A stretch of DNA of 64,000 bases from Dendrolimus kikuchii. Taxonomy: Eukaryota; Arthropoda; Insecta; Lepidoptera; Lasiocampidae. Below are positions 55,811 to 64,000 of the stretch, piece by piece. The translations under genes and the position numbers were made by a program. The stretch spans positions 9,298,501 to 9,362,500 of the forward strand of contig CM034409.1 of assembly GCA_019925095.2 (NCBI GenBank), written 5' to 3'. The notes below the pieces were generated by a model. That model was not told the origin of the DNA. It saw only the letters and a list, made by a program, of their open reading frames with translations, and ran no database searches. The first letter of the stretch is position 1. The number at the start of each line of letters is the position of its first letter.

Positions 55811-58421
55811 GACCTTACACACCTCATTGCCTCTTTGACATTCATAACTCTTGTCATGCAAGCTCGTCTGTTCAGCATAACATCATCAACCATTATCCTT
55901 GCATTCGTGGGCATCTGGTTTCTTCTCTTTCAAACACCATAACCTTTGTTTTCTTCGCATTCAAATGTAAGCCTCTCGCCTGACAGTCATCTTTCATCAT
56001 TGTGACTAGTGTTTGCAGTTCTGATGGCGATTCGGCTAAAAGCACGGCATCATCCGCATAAAGCAAGGTGCTTACAACTAGATCACTCATCCGTACCCCA
56101 ACATCCATCAATCTTATTCTCTGGAGACAATCGTCCAGATATAGGATGAACAGCAAAGCCGACAGCACGCAGCCCTGCCTGACGCCAATATTGACGTCAA
56201 ACCAGGGCGACAGGCTGCCTTCCACTCGCACGCATGCCATACAGCCCTCGTAAGTGGACTGCACAGCACGCATCAATTGGCCATTAATCCCATATCCGGG
56301 CAATATGTCCCAGAGGTCCTTCCGCACAACCCTGTCAAATGCTTTCTCTAGATCCACAAAACCGCAGAAAACCTTCCGGCCCATAGCCAGCTGCTTCTCT
56401 ACGATATTGCGGAGAGAGAAAACTTGATCCATACATCCCCTTCCATTTCTGAAACCACCTTGTGCATCCCACAGTAATCCATCGGATACAACTCTCATTC
56501 TCTTTTCAATAATCTTCGCATACACTTTAGATGCTGTGCTGATCAAACTGATGGCCCTGTAGCTGGCGCACTCCATACGTGACCCCTTGCCTTTATACAA
56601 GGGCACGATGACAGCGCGCCTCCAGTCCTTGGGAACCTTTCCCGTCCTCCAGCACAAGTTGCATAAGGACAGGAAAGCGTCCCGGACGCAGGTTCCACCA
56701 TATTTGATCATCTCAGCAGACACACTATCGATTCCTACTGCCTTTCCATTTTTCAGACTTCTTATCGACCATTCGATCTCTTCCAAAGTGATCTCGGATG
56801 CTGACTCCTCGGAGTCGGTCACAGACTCAGTCGTGGTGCCAGCATCCGGGATATTATCATACATTTCTCTAAAATATTCACTCCATCGCGCTAATACCTC
56901 TTGTGGGTTAGCAAGAACGTCCCCTGCTTTAGATTTTATTCTTTCCAATCTGGAAGCTGACGAACAACCCCGAGACTTCTTAACCTCTCTCCAAAAGAGT
57001 TTAGTATTCGCCTCGAAGTTCTCCGTCAGCTTCTCTTCTTCTTTCAATTTTATTCTTTCACGCTTCTCTTTCACTAAAGCTTTGGTTTCATTCTTGCAGA
57101 GGCGATAAATTTCTTTCTTCATCTCTTTCATACTGTCATTCTGTTGCAAGGAAGCAACATAATCCAGCCAGGCTTTTCTCTTTCTCTCTACGCTGGATTT
57201 AACATCCGCGTCCCACCATTCATCACCTTTCGTTGTTATGTGCCTCTTCGCGCATCCACATGCTTCTTTTGCGCTTTCCACTATACTTTCTTTCATACTA
57301 TCCCAGTCATTATCCACATCTAAGTCGGAGAAGTCCGCTTTTGCAAGCCTTTCTTCGACTAGGCGCGCATACATACTCCTTACACTAACATCTTCTAATT
57401 TTTCACACTTTATTCTTTCAAGCTCCCCGAAATTGGTACGCACTCGCCAGTGCCTCCACTTCTTGAAAAGGCCCACAAACCGGCTTATCACCAGGTAGTG
57501 GTCCGTTTCAAGAGTGGGGCCTCTGTAGGCTCTTGTATCCATTATTGTGTTTCGGAGGCGACTATCAATTAAAATCAGATCAATCATACTTTTCTGATCA
57601 TTCATTCTCCATGTATACGTGTGAATATCCTTATGATGGAATAGGGTGTTCGACACAAGCAAGTTTCTTTCCATGCATACGTCTATGATTGGCCTACCAG
57701 CATCGTTCACTCTCTTGTCACCATAGGGTCCAAGGACAGCCTCAAGGCCGTCTCGTTTGGTCCCCACCCAGCCATTAAGATCACCACACATAATTAGTCT
57801 TTCGTTCCCTTCAGCCAGATCCAGAATTTCTCTCACAGACTCCCAAAACTTCTCGAGTTCTTGGGGATCCGCTGAGCTTACGGGAGCATAAGCTGCGACC
57901 AGAAAAACTCGCGTGATCCCCAGTTTTAGGCGGACCCAGAGAAGTCTCGGGTTCACCAGACAATAAGCTTTTACTCCAGACACAAAGCGGGATGAGAGTA
58001 AGACGCCTACCCCCCCACTCGCACGCTCGTCCAGGTCCACGCCGGACCACAGAGCAAGCATGCCACCGGGGAGGTCATCGACGTCGCACCCCTTCCGCTT
58101 TGTCTCTGTCAGACATAAGGCATCCAGGCTTCTCTCATTCATTATATCAATCATTTCGTCCATCTTATCTTTCATTCCACCTCTCACATTCCACGTGCCT
58201 ATACGGCACTCTGCTCCTCTCGACCCGCCAGGTTTGGCGCTGCGTGAAGGGTGGCGGCCCCCTTCGCCGCATGCGCGAGAATCCACACCGACGGGGGCGC
58301 ATCGGTGAGCGTCGCCTGCGGGGGACGCCCTATCGTGCACTGCACTCGGGTGAACTCTGGTCAGAATTGTGGCCCTCTGGGCCAGCGGGGATCGCGACGT
58401 GCACGCTTCTGACATGACCTG
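55811..58421 (-). mobile_element. APE-type LINE (family R, RTE-like), internally deleted
   Basis: In reverse orientation: 5' part with a full endonuclease and reverse transcriptase (ORF 58415-55893), then a junction at about 55873 where the frame jumps to the last segment of the family (reverse of GCAAGCTCGTCTGTTC, 55858-55873), ending at 55811 before the usual GAACTGGCGTGA end. The middle C-terminal part, seen in copy 4 (37832-38157), and the (TATG)n tail are missing. No ORF1 is visible. RTE-like is inferred from the single frame, the very short 3' UTR and the microsatellite tails of the short copies. Confidence 0.85.
55893..58415 (-). CDS. LINE endonuclease-reverse transcriptase, C-terminally truncated
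   Basis: An 840-codon uninterrupted frame. Residues ~70-310 form an apurinic-type endonuclease: GTWNVRGG, CLTETK, LIMCGDLNGWVG, MIDLILIDSRL and ETDHYLVISR. Residues ~530-840 form the reverse transcriptase: GKAVGIDSVSAEMI, VIVPLYKGKG, AISLISTASKVYAKIIEKRM, GGFRNGRGC, GFVDLEKAFDRV, GVRQGCVLSALL and catalytic LLYADDAVLL (about 785-794). The frame stops soon after VMVFEREE because of the internal deletion, so the thumb/C-terminal region is missing. Start chosen at the first ATG (58415), which lies at the 5' edge of the element; the first ~70 residues are low in pattern and may be partly 5' UTR. An enzyme of this kind copies LINE RNA into nicked chromosomal DNA; this copy is probably inactive. Confidence 0.88.
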   Translation of the reverse strand: MSEACTSRSPLAQRATILTRVHPSAVHDRASPAGDAHRCAPVGVDSRACGEGGRHPSRSAKPGGSRGAECRIGTWNVRGGMKDKMDEMIDIMNERSLDALCLTETKRKGCDVDDLPGGMLALWSGVDLDERASGGVGVLLSSRFVSGVKAYCLVNPRLLWVRLKLGITRVFLVAAYAPVSSADPQELEKFWESVREILDLAEGNERLIMCGDLNGWVGTKRDGLEAVLGPYGDKRVNDAGRPIIDVCMERNLLVSNTLFHHKDIHTYTWRMNDQKSMIDLILIDSRLRNTIMDTRAYRGPTLETDHYLVISRFVGLFKKWRHWRVRTNFGELERIKCEKLEDVSVRSMYARLVEERLAKADFSDLDVDNDWDSMKESIVESAKEACGCAKRHITTKGDEWWDADVKSSVERKRKAWLDYVASLQQNDSMKEMKKEIYRLCKNETKALVKEKRERIKLKEEEKLTENFEANTKLFWREVKKSRGCSSASRLERIKSKAGDVLANPQEVLARWSEYFREMYDNIPDAGTTTESVTDSEESASEITLEEIEWSIRSLKNGKAVGIDSVSAEMIKYGGTCVRDAFLSLCNLCWRTGKVPKDWRRAVIVPLYKGKGSRMECASYRAISLISTASKVYAKIIEKRMRVVSDGLLWDAQGGFRNGRGCMDQVFSLRNIVEKQLAMGRKVFCGFVDLEKAFDRVVRKDLWDILPGYGINGQLMRAVQSTYEGCMACVRVEGSLSPWFDVNIGVRQGCVLSALLFILYLDDCLQRIRLMDVGVRMSDLVVSTLLYADDAVLLAESPSELQTLVTMMKDDCQARGLHLNAKKTKVMVFEREETRCPRMQG

Positions 58422-58448
58422 ACCGGACTGGTACAGTCGGTAAACGAA

Positions 58449-58700
58449 ATGGACGCGTTTGCAAATAGTTTAATTACTGCTTATTATCTTTGTAAATATT
58501 TAAAGAAGAGAAGACATAGATATCACCCAATCGTCGCCCAAAGAGAATTTTAAGGGAAATTCACTACTTTTTATTCATTATTGCGCGAAGATGAAGAAAA
58601 TTTGTATTACTTCAGAATGTCGAACGTAAGTTTTCATGAATTATCAACTATATTACAAGAGAACTTATGTCCACATTTTAATTTCAGTATGAAATCGCTT
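58449..58700 (+). pseudogene. PIF/Harbinger transposase N-terminus, left arm
   Basis: Starts MDAFANSLITAYYL, then RHRYHPIVAQREF, a stop, and after a shift YSLLREDEENLYYFRMSNVS. The pattern R.RYWVHPI...GEF.TLY..LR.DE.KFF.YFRMS is the N-terminal signature of HARBI1-like transposases. Broken by stop and frameshift; the catalytic domain is missing. Confidence 0.75.
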
Positions 58701-58719
58701 TTTTATGATGATAAATATA

Positions 58720-58948
58720 ATAATAATAATAATAATCGGCTGACAAATACACATATTGTATATCCCCAAATTAAGCAAGTTACGCTTGTGTAATATACAA
58801 CGGAACTCTGGGGCCGATCCCAGACACCCAGACCATAGTAAATAACGGAGAAAATACGTTTCTGAAATTTGCTATACCAGGAATCAAACCTGGAGCCTCA
58901 ACCACAGAGGGGAAAGGTTTAGCCCGCTCAACCACAGAGGCCGTCAAA
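58720..58948 (-). mobile_element. tRNA-derived SINE (family B), uninterrupted copy
   Basis: Reverse strand: GACGGCCTCTGTGGTTGAGC (A-box-like), CTCCAGGTTTGATTCCTGGT (B-box-like) and an (ATT)n tail, read as AATAATAAT on + at 58720-58737. Flanks ATGATAAAT and ATGATACAT suggest a 9-bp duplication with one change. It splits the left palindrome arm, so it is younger than the palindrome. Confidence 0.8.
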
Positions 58949-59204
58949 TGATACATCCGTGCGATCAGTGCAGCACTGAACGCGTTCATTTGTTTCTATA
59001 GTGATGTGTCTGGTTAGTGGACTAACCGTACGCACGCATATATTGCTACGCTCTACGTACGAGGACCGTCGGTCTAGTGCGTCCGCATGCGTGCCGTCGG
59101 TCGACCGACGCGCTATGGAAACAAATGAACGCGTTCTGTGCTGCACCGATCGGTGGACTGATTGCATAGATGTGTGTATTATCATAAAAAAGTGATTTCA
59201 TACT

Positions 59205-59475
59205 AAACATGCCCAAATATTTTGACACCGAACGCTTAATAAATAAATAAACTTAATTTAATTTCGCTGATAATTCATCAAAACTTATTTATGATCGACA
59301 TTCGGAAGTAATTAAAAAAAATTCTTCGTCTTCGCGCAATAATCAATATAAAGAAGAATTTCCCTTGAAATTCTCTTTGGGCGACGATTGGGTGAACGTG
59401 ATATCTACGTCTTCTGTTCCTTGAACGTATACGAAGATAATAAGCAGCAATTAAACTATTTTCAAACGCGTCCAT
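59205..59475 (-). pseudogene. PIF/Harbinger transposase N-terminus, right arm
   Basis: Reverse strand MDAFENSLIAAYYL, then RRRRYHVHPIVAQREFQGKF and, in a shifted frame, FFNYFRMSI. Same start and same 3' break (GTATGAAATC) as the left arm, so both arms descend from one internally deleted element. Confidence 0.75.
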
Positions 59476-59479
59476 TTCG

Positions 59480-59790
59480 TGTAGCGACGGTACCAGTCCA
59501 GTCAGTTTGTTGATCAGGAGAACAGTGAATATAACTAACTGACGGTCGGTTAATACTTACCGTCAGGACGGAACGTACATACCAACGGTTCATGGACCAC
59601 TGTAACCGGCCTAAGGATTTATGAATTTTCATATAAATGACAAGCGCGAGTGACGTACGCACTGACGGTTGGTGGAGCACTGTAACCAGCCTAAAGGAAG
59701 CTGGTTGCATCGCATTGCGATACGAAAACTGAGTATTAGATAATGAAATAAACTCGGATAAGGGTGGATTAGTTTCCAGAGGGTACATTA
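59480..59790 (-). other. Sequence beyond the right palindrome arm, possibly Harbinger 5' region
   Basis: Contains two similar direct segments, ACCACTGTAACCGGCCTAAG (59597-59616) and GCACTGTAACCAGCCTAAAG (59677-59696). It reads into the transposase start without a visible boundary, so it may be its 5' UTR/terminal region. The left arm has a LINE here instead. Confidence 0.4.
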
Positions 59791-60150
59791 CTATTACTCA
59801 CACAGGCTCAAACCACGTGTATATTAACTACATAAGTTGACATACACATGTTTGTAAAAAATGGTTAACTTCATTTGACGCTTGTGTATTTCACATAGCT
59901 TCCGTCTATACTCTATACTTTTATTGGTCTGAATAACATTTATTATTCTCATCACAACAAATTTATTAAGAAATCTGATGTGAAGACTGATATCTGAAGT
60001 AGATTTATAAAAGATATGTACGATAAGTCACCAGTGCTCCTGAAACAACAAGGCTACAACAACTAGGGATTCCTATGATTATAAGATGAGAAAGAAGTAG
60101 GTACATAAGATTTTTGTACCAAGTTAATGATTTTGAAAACTGTACCAGTA
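59791..60150. other. No gene recognised
   Basis: AT-rich; nothing identified. Confidence 0.6.
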
Positions 60151-60640
60151 CTAGTGTTTACCCCGCGGCTGCGCCGCAGGTCACCCTCTGTTGCGTCCCC
60201 CTTGTTTAATAAGATTACAATACAGGTTACATTGTATTAATTTTTTATGTTACTGCTATTTGCCCGGAAAGATTCACTTCATTTTATATCGCAAACTATC
60301 CTATCTCCCGGATGAAAAGTATCTATGCCAATTTTCGGTATTTCGGTATAGACCACATAGACCACATCGATCACATCGACCAAATCGACCACATCGACCA
60401 AATCGACCACATCGAATAAATTGACCAAATTAACCAAAATGGCAAATCACAAAATAAAAAGCTATCCTACTTTCTGAGATAATCTTTACATAAATCTATC
60501 CTCAAACTTATCCCATTATCCGGGATGAAAAGTATCCGTTGTCCACCCTCGGTATTAAAATTACATATATACCGAATTTCTGCCAAATCGATCCAGTAGT
60601 TTTTCCGTAAAAGCATAACAAACAGACGGAGTTACATTCG
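60151..60640 (-). mobile_element. Helitron with short 9-bp minisatellite, second copy
   Basis: 3' end CTAG (60151-60154) with the hairpin CCCCGCGGCTGCGCCGCAGG just inside, then GAAAGATTCACTTCATTTTA and ATCGCAAACTAT as in 13779-14640. The minisatellite lies at 60355-60437 with unit GACCACATC/GACCAAATC. The rest (TTATCCCATTATCCGGGATG) is as in the other copies. Confidence 0.75.
60355..60437. repeat. 9-bp minisatellite, unit GACCACATC
   Basis: About nine units: GACCACATC, GATCACATC, GACCAAATC and so on, ending in AACCAAAAT. Same position and same period as 13985-14440 but a different unit. Confidence 0.85.
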
Positions 60641-60965
60641 CTTTATCAGGACATTATAACGATTTCATAACGGTTTCGATTATCAAAAAAATTGTTAAGC
60701 AACCCTAAACACCGTTGTGATCAAGTAATGAGCCGTCAAAAGAATGCAAAAGTAACTTTATGCTCCAATAAAGCTTGTAAAAGTATGCCTAGAACTCACT
60801 AAAAAATGTTCCTTGGAAGTTAAGAAAGGCAAGGTCATTACCGTAGCAGTCAGAGCGTAAAATTAAGTAATAAACCGAGTACGGGAATGAAGGGGGGAAA
60901 CAGTGGAAAGAAAGGGGAAGAGGGCAAACTTCAGATTATTAGTTTAAACGTTACAGCCATAATCA
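60641..60965. other. No gene recognised
   Basis: Nothing identified. Confidence 0.55.
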
Positions 60966-61290
60966 TTTTATCCGTACAGGAACGGAGAAAGAATACAATT
61001 TCCTGCGGCCTGGCGGCCTGTCGTAAGAGACGACTAAACAACCCACAGCCAGGTGGTAGGGTATTTGCTCTACTGGATGGCGACCACCCCTAGTCTAGAG
61101 TATGCCACCATAACAACCTTGAGTAGTGTTCCGGCATTAGTGACCAGGTTCCAGTCTCCCTTAAGAGAGCAGCAGCGCATTTGTAGCACCTTTGGTGTTG
61201 CAAATGTCCATAGGCGATGGTAACCGCTTTCCATCAAGTAGGCCGTCTGCCTGTCTGCTGAACTCCTGCAATAAAAAAAATAAAAAAATC
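60966..61290 (+). mobile_element. SINE-like repeat (family S) copy 12
   Basis: Full length in sense: TTTTATCCGTACAGGAACGG to GAACTCCTGCAATAAAAAAA. Confidence 0.85.
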
Positions 61291-62209
61291 ACTTAAGCTT
61301 ATTTTGTGTCGCTAATTATGAATTTTGAAAGGTCTTCCATTTAAATTTTGATATGTTTGAATTGGTTTAACATTTATATGTAGAAACCATTTATGTTTTT
61401 ATTTTAGTTTTCACCCGTAACGAAGTTTGTGTTATTTTCTCTGCTCTATTTATCTGGGATCGGTCCCAGAAAGTAATCTGATGTGAGAGATTCTGAATAA
61501 ATACAATAAAATTTATGGAAACTAAAAGTTTAAAATATATTATAACCGAAAAATAATCTATTTAAGTACAGGTAAATTAGCTTCGAAACGTTTGTAGTAG
61601 TGTACAGTCAGCACATAAATAAAAAACAGATAGTTTTACTTATTTTTATAGCCAGGTACTTAATATGAAACTAATAATATTAAACGATATTAAAATAATA
61701 AATATTAATGTTAAACATAAATTTTAATTCTAAATTGGATCCTGTTACGAAGAATGACATTTGCTTTCTGATAGCTCCTTCCCGATGGAAGTCAATGACA
61801 TTCTGGTTGATATAGCAATTAATTGAGCGAGAATCTTAATACTGCTCGGATTATTATTGCACACATTTTCGAAATATTTGTACAAATTGTACAAAGCTTC
61901 CTCAGTTTGGGAATGTTAGACATTAGAACCTCTTTTATATTCATTATATTTACTTATAATATTGTAATTAATTGTTTTAATGTTGTTGTAATAAAGAAAC
62001 CATGAAAAGAGCACGACATTCAATTAAAGAATTAGGAATCAGTCAAAAGCTTACCTCGACCACGTTTCAACATCCAACAACCATTTTTATTAACAAATTT
62101 ATATCAAACTGGCTAACCCGGCAAACTTCGTACCGCTTCAGAACGGTAGGAATAGTTTCTAAGGGGAAGCGAAATTGTTGTTTTTACTACATTTCAAGCA
62201 TTTTTATCA
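61291..62209. other. No gene recognised
   Basis: AT-rich. ATCTGGGATCGGTCCCAGA at 61451 resembles the middle of the family B SINE, but the rest is not found. Confidence 0.5.
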
Positions 62210-62340
62210 TATTTACTTACCTTTTAAACCTTCCCTGGGCTTCCACAAATAATTCGACACCAAAATTAGCCAAATCAGTCCAGCCGTTCTCGATTTTTTG
62301 CGAGACTAACGAACAGAAATTGATTTATATATAACTATAT
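62210..62340 (-). mobile_element. Helitron fragment
   Basis: CTTTTAAACCTTCCCTGGGC, AAATCAGTCCAGCCGTTCTC and GCGAGACTAACGAACAGAAA match the 5' part of the reverse copy at 25212-25530, ending in a TATATATAAC-like terminus. Confidence 0.55.
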
Positions 62341-62740
62341 TTATAGATAACAACAATTAGCAACAAATAATAACACTGAACAATAAATAACAAGAATGAA
62401 CCACAAATAAAATAAAAAACATTAATTATCAAACTAATACAAAATAGTCAGATCTCACAACAATTAGCAATGTAAATGATAATTATTTATTTGACTTTCA
62501 CCATGAACTTTTGACTGTAAATATAATTTCTTCTTCCAAATGTAACAAACCTATTTTTGCTGATTGTACAAGGAATTTTAAATTTCATGTTTAGAATTCC
62601 TGTAAATATACAAATACTACTAAAAACGCTAAAACTTCTCGAAGCTAATTTATCTATATACAAATTAAAACTTACGTACAAATATAATACATAATTAACA
62701 AATATTTGTCTAACTATATAATATTTGTCTAACTATATAA
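62341..62740. other. No gene recognised
   Basis: Very AT-rich. A short direct duplication of AATATTTGTCTAACTATATA lies at 62700-62740. Confidence 0.55.
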
Positions 62741-63020
62741 TATCAGCCCATAAATATCCCACTGCTGGGCTCTGGCCTCCCCATTACAGGAGGAACGGAT
62801 AGTTTACCCGCCACGCTTGTCCAAGGCGGCTTGGCAGGTTTATCTCGGTGTGCAGGTTGCATCACGATGTTTTCCTTTACCGTTTTTAGCATGTGGTAAT
62901 TGTAACAATATGCACATCAGATCAGAAAACTGTCTAAGAGGTTCATGTGTTCCGGCCAGGATCGAACCCGCGCCTTTTGGGTATGGGACGCATGCGCTAG
63001 TCATTACGCTACCACGGCAG
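62741..63020 (-). mobile_element. tRNA-derived SINE copy 2
   Basis: Reverse strand: GCCGTGGTAGCGTAATGACT (A-box-like), GCGGGTTCGATCCTGGCCGG (near-perfect B box), then CATGTGCATATTGTTACAAT-like body and CCCAGCAGTGGGATATTTAT. Better preserved than 22992-23262. Confidence 0.85.
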
Positions 63021-63032
63021 TCTTATCTATAA

Positions 63033-63362
63033 CTAGCGGCCCCGGCAGACGTTGTCCTGCTCTGAAAGAATAAAAATCTAGGACCCGATCCCAGCGCCAC
63101 CTACCGGTTCTAAATGTGAATTTAAACCATCCGGAAACCCACTCAAACACACAAAAACAAAATCACCAAAATCGCTCAGATGATTAGGAGGATTCTAGAA
63201 CCCGATCTCAGCGCCACCTACCGATTCCAACGGAATAAAAAGTATCCTATGTCCGTCTCCTGGTTATAAGCTACCTCCCTACCAATTTTCAGTCAAATCG
63301 GTACAGCCGGTCTTGAGTTATAAATAGTGTAACTAACACGACTTTCTTTTATATATATAGAT
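63033..63362 (-). mobile_element. Helitron, reverse, with partial internal duplication
   Basis: CTAG at 63033, CCCCGGCAGACGTTGTCCTG, and CTAGGACCCGATCCCAGCGC. A similar segment, TAGAACCCGATCTCAGCGCC, follows at 63196. It ends at the right with TATATATATAGATA, the reversed 5' terminus. Confidence 0.75.
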
Positions 63363-64000
63363 AATTAGCAGTCGAATTAAATACTTCGATTTTCTTTATA
63401 CAGATTTAAATGAACAGTAAAACAATGTTTATTGTTTCTATTTAGTATAAAAGCTCAGGAAGGCCTTCATCAATATTTATGTTCATATACGGCGTGGTTG
63501 TGTATTGTTAAAAATTAAAAACGATAGTCTTCAGCATAGATACAATGTTACTATCCTAGTTTAGAATACACTTGAAATAAATACTAATAGCTTTCTAAAT
63601 TACAATGCACTTTGATAATAGTGATTTGTTGCAGGCTTGATGCTCTTGCGACCACCCAAATCGCCCAAAACATGTCCCGACTTGTCTATCTGTCATTAAG
63701 GTGGTCGCTTCCTTCCATAGATGCAACACTCCGCTAAAGTGTTATTGAAAACGTATTATTCTTATCCATGGTGAGCCGACAAGTAGATAAATGTGTATAC
63801 TTGTACATAACTTTATGAAATATACCGGTATCTTTCAATTTGCAATGTTATTATCTTGCTTTTGTAAATGTGCTTAGGCAGTACCTTTCGTCGTTGTAAT
63901 ACGATTAATTCACACCTAAACACGGCCTGTTCATAATGTTAACCTAAAATTAAAACAAAACATTTTTTATTTCCCTTTATAATGTTTTCGTAAAAGCTTT
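63363..64000. other. No gene recognised
   Basis: AT-rich to the end of the window; nothing identified. Confidence 0.55.

Larger units (their letters stand above)
58422..59478. repeat. Large inverted repeat with PIF/Harbinger sequence in both arms
   Basis: Left arm 58422-59001 and right arm 59113-59478 (reversed) share the Harbinger start, then GTATGAAATCGCTTTTTTAT, then GTGCAGCACTGAACGCGTTC / GTGCAGCACAGAACGCGTTC and ATTTGTTTCTATAG / ATTTGTTTCCATAG. The left arm is longer because a SINE sits in it (58720-58948). The loop (59002-59112) holds a perfect 16-bp palindrome CGTCGGTCGACCGACG (59095-59110). Confidence 0.8.

Noticed and set aside
57992..58417. 141-codon forward frame opposite the LINE endonuclease
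   Set aside because: Shadow of the - strand LINE frame, which has clear endonuclease motifs.
62860..63020. A functional tRNA gene on the - strand
   Set aside because: The B box is excellent, but the sequence continues into a SINE body shared with 22992-23262, so it is a SINE.

Overview
The window is a 64 kb piece of an AT-rich insect nuclear genome, most likely a moth or butterfly. The evidence is one recognisable host gene split by introns of 0.4 to 4.6 kb and a dense mix of repeats of kinds common in Lepidoptera: non-autonomous Helitrons that start TCTATACTAATATTATAAA and end CTAG, tRNA-derived SINEs, R1-clade and RTE-like LINEs, a copia element, a mariner, PIF/Harbinger remnants and MITEs. 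There are no operons, CRISPR arrays or bacterial-type genes. Species cannot be named from the sequence alone.

Host gene. Five exons on the + strand between 5509 and 16695 encode a beaten-path (Beat) family protein with two immunoglobulin-like domains. The first (signal-peptide) exon was not found and is probably upstream of the window. The last intron reads best as a GC-AG intron (donor GCAAGT at 13124), because only that junction keeps an expected cysteine and an open frame to the stop at 16693-16695. The introns hold LINE scraps, Helitrons, MITEs and microsatellites. One degenerate LINE fragment ends about 40 bp before exon 5.

The rest, about 17 to 64 kb plus the first 5 kb, is intergenic or intronic sequence made of nested transposons. 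The main pieces are: a foldback element holding a LINE scrap (5-430); a 5'-truncated R1-clade LINE with a perfect 14-bp target duplication (2344-3330); a mariner deleted inside its transposase and broken again by a SINE-like repeat (31135-32195); a candidate solo LTR (33146-33639); a nearly full-length Ty1/copia element whose single long gag-pol frame is interrupted by one TAG (39.3-43.9 kb); and an APE-type LINE on the - strand with endonuclease and reverse transcriptase (55811-58421). At least seven short 3' ends of that same LINE family lie elsewhere in the window, most with exact 11-15 bp target duplications and a (TATG)n tail. An inverted repeat of about 350-bp arms carries two facing copies of a PIF/Harbinger transposase start (58422-59478).

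Three dispersed families recur: a ~310-bp SINE-like repeat with an A-rich tail (12 copies), a ~400-bp repeat of unknown type (6 copies), and several Helitron subfamilies. Nested insertions allow relative dating, and in one case the window holds both a filled and an empty Helitron site. I found no convincing new molecular system. The points most worth checking are the GC-AG intron, the Helitron family with an in-phase but copy-specific 9-bp minisatellite, the Harbinger palindrome, and the copia LTRs that match over only 73 bp.
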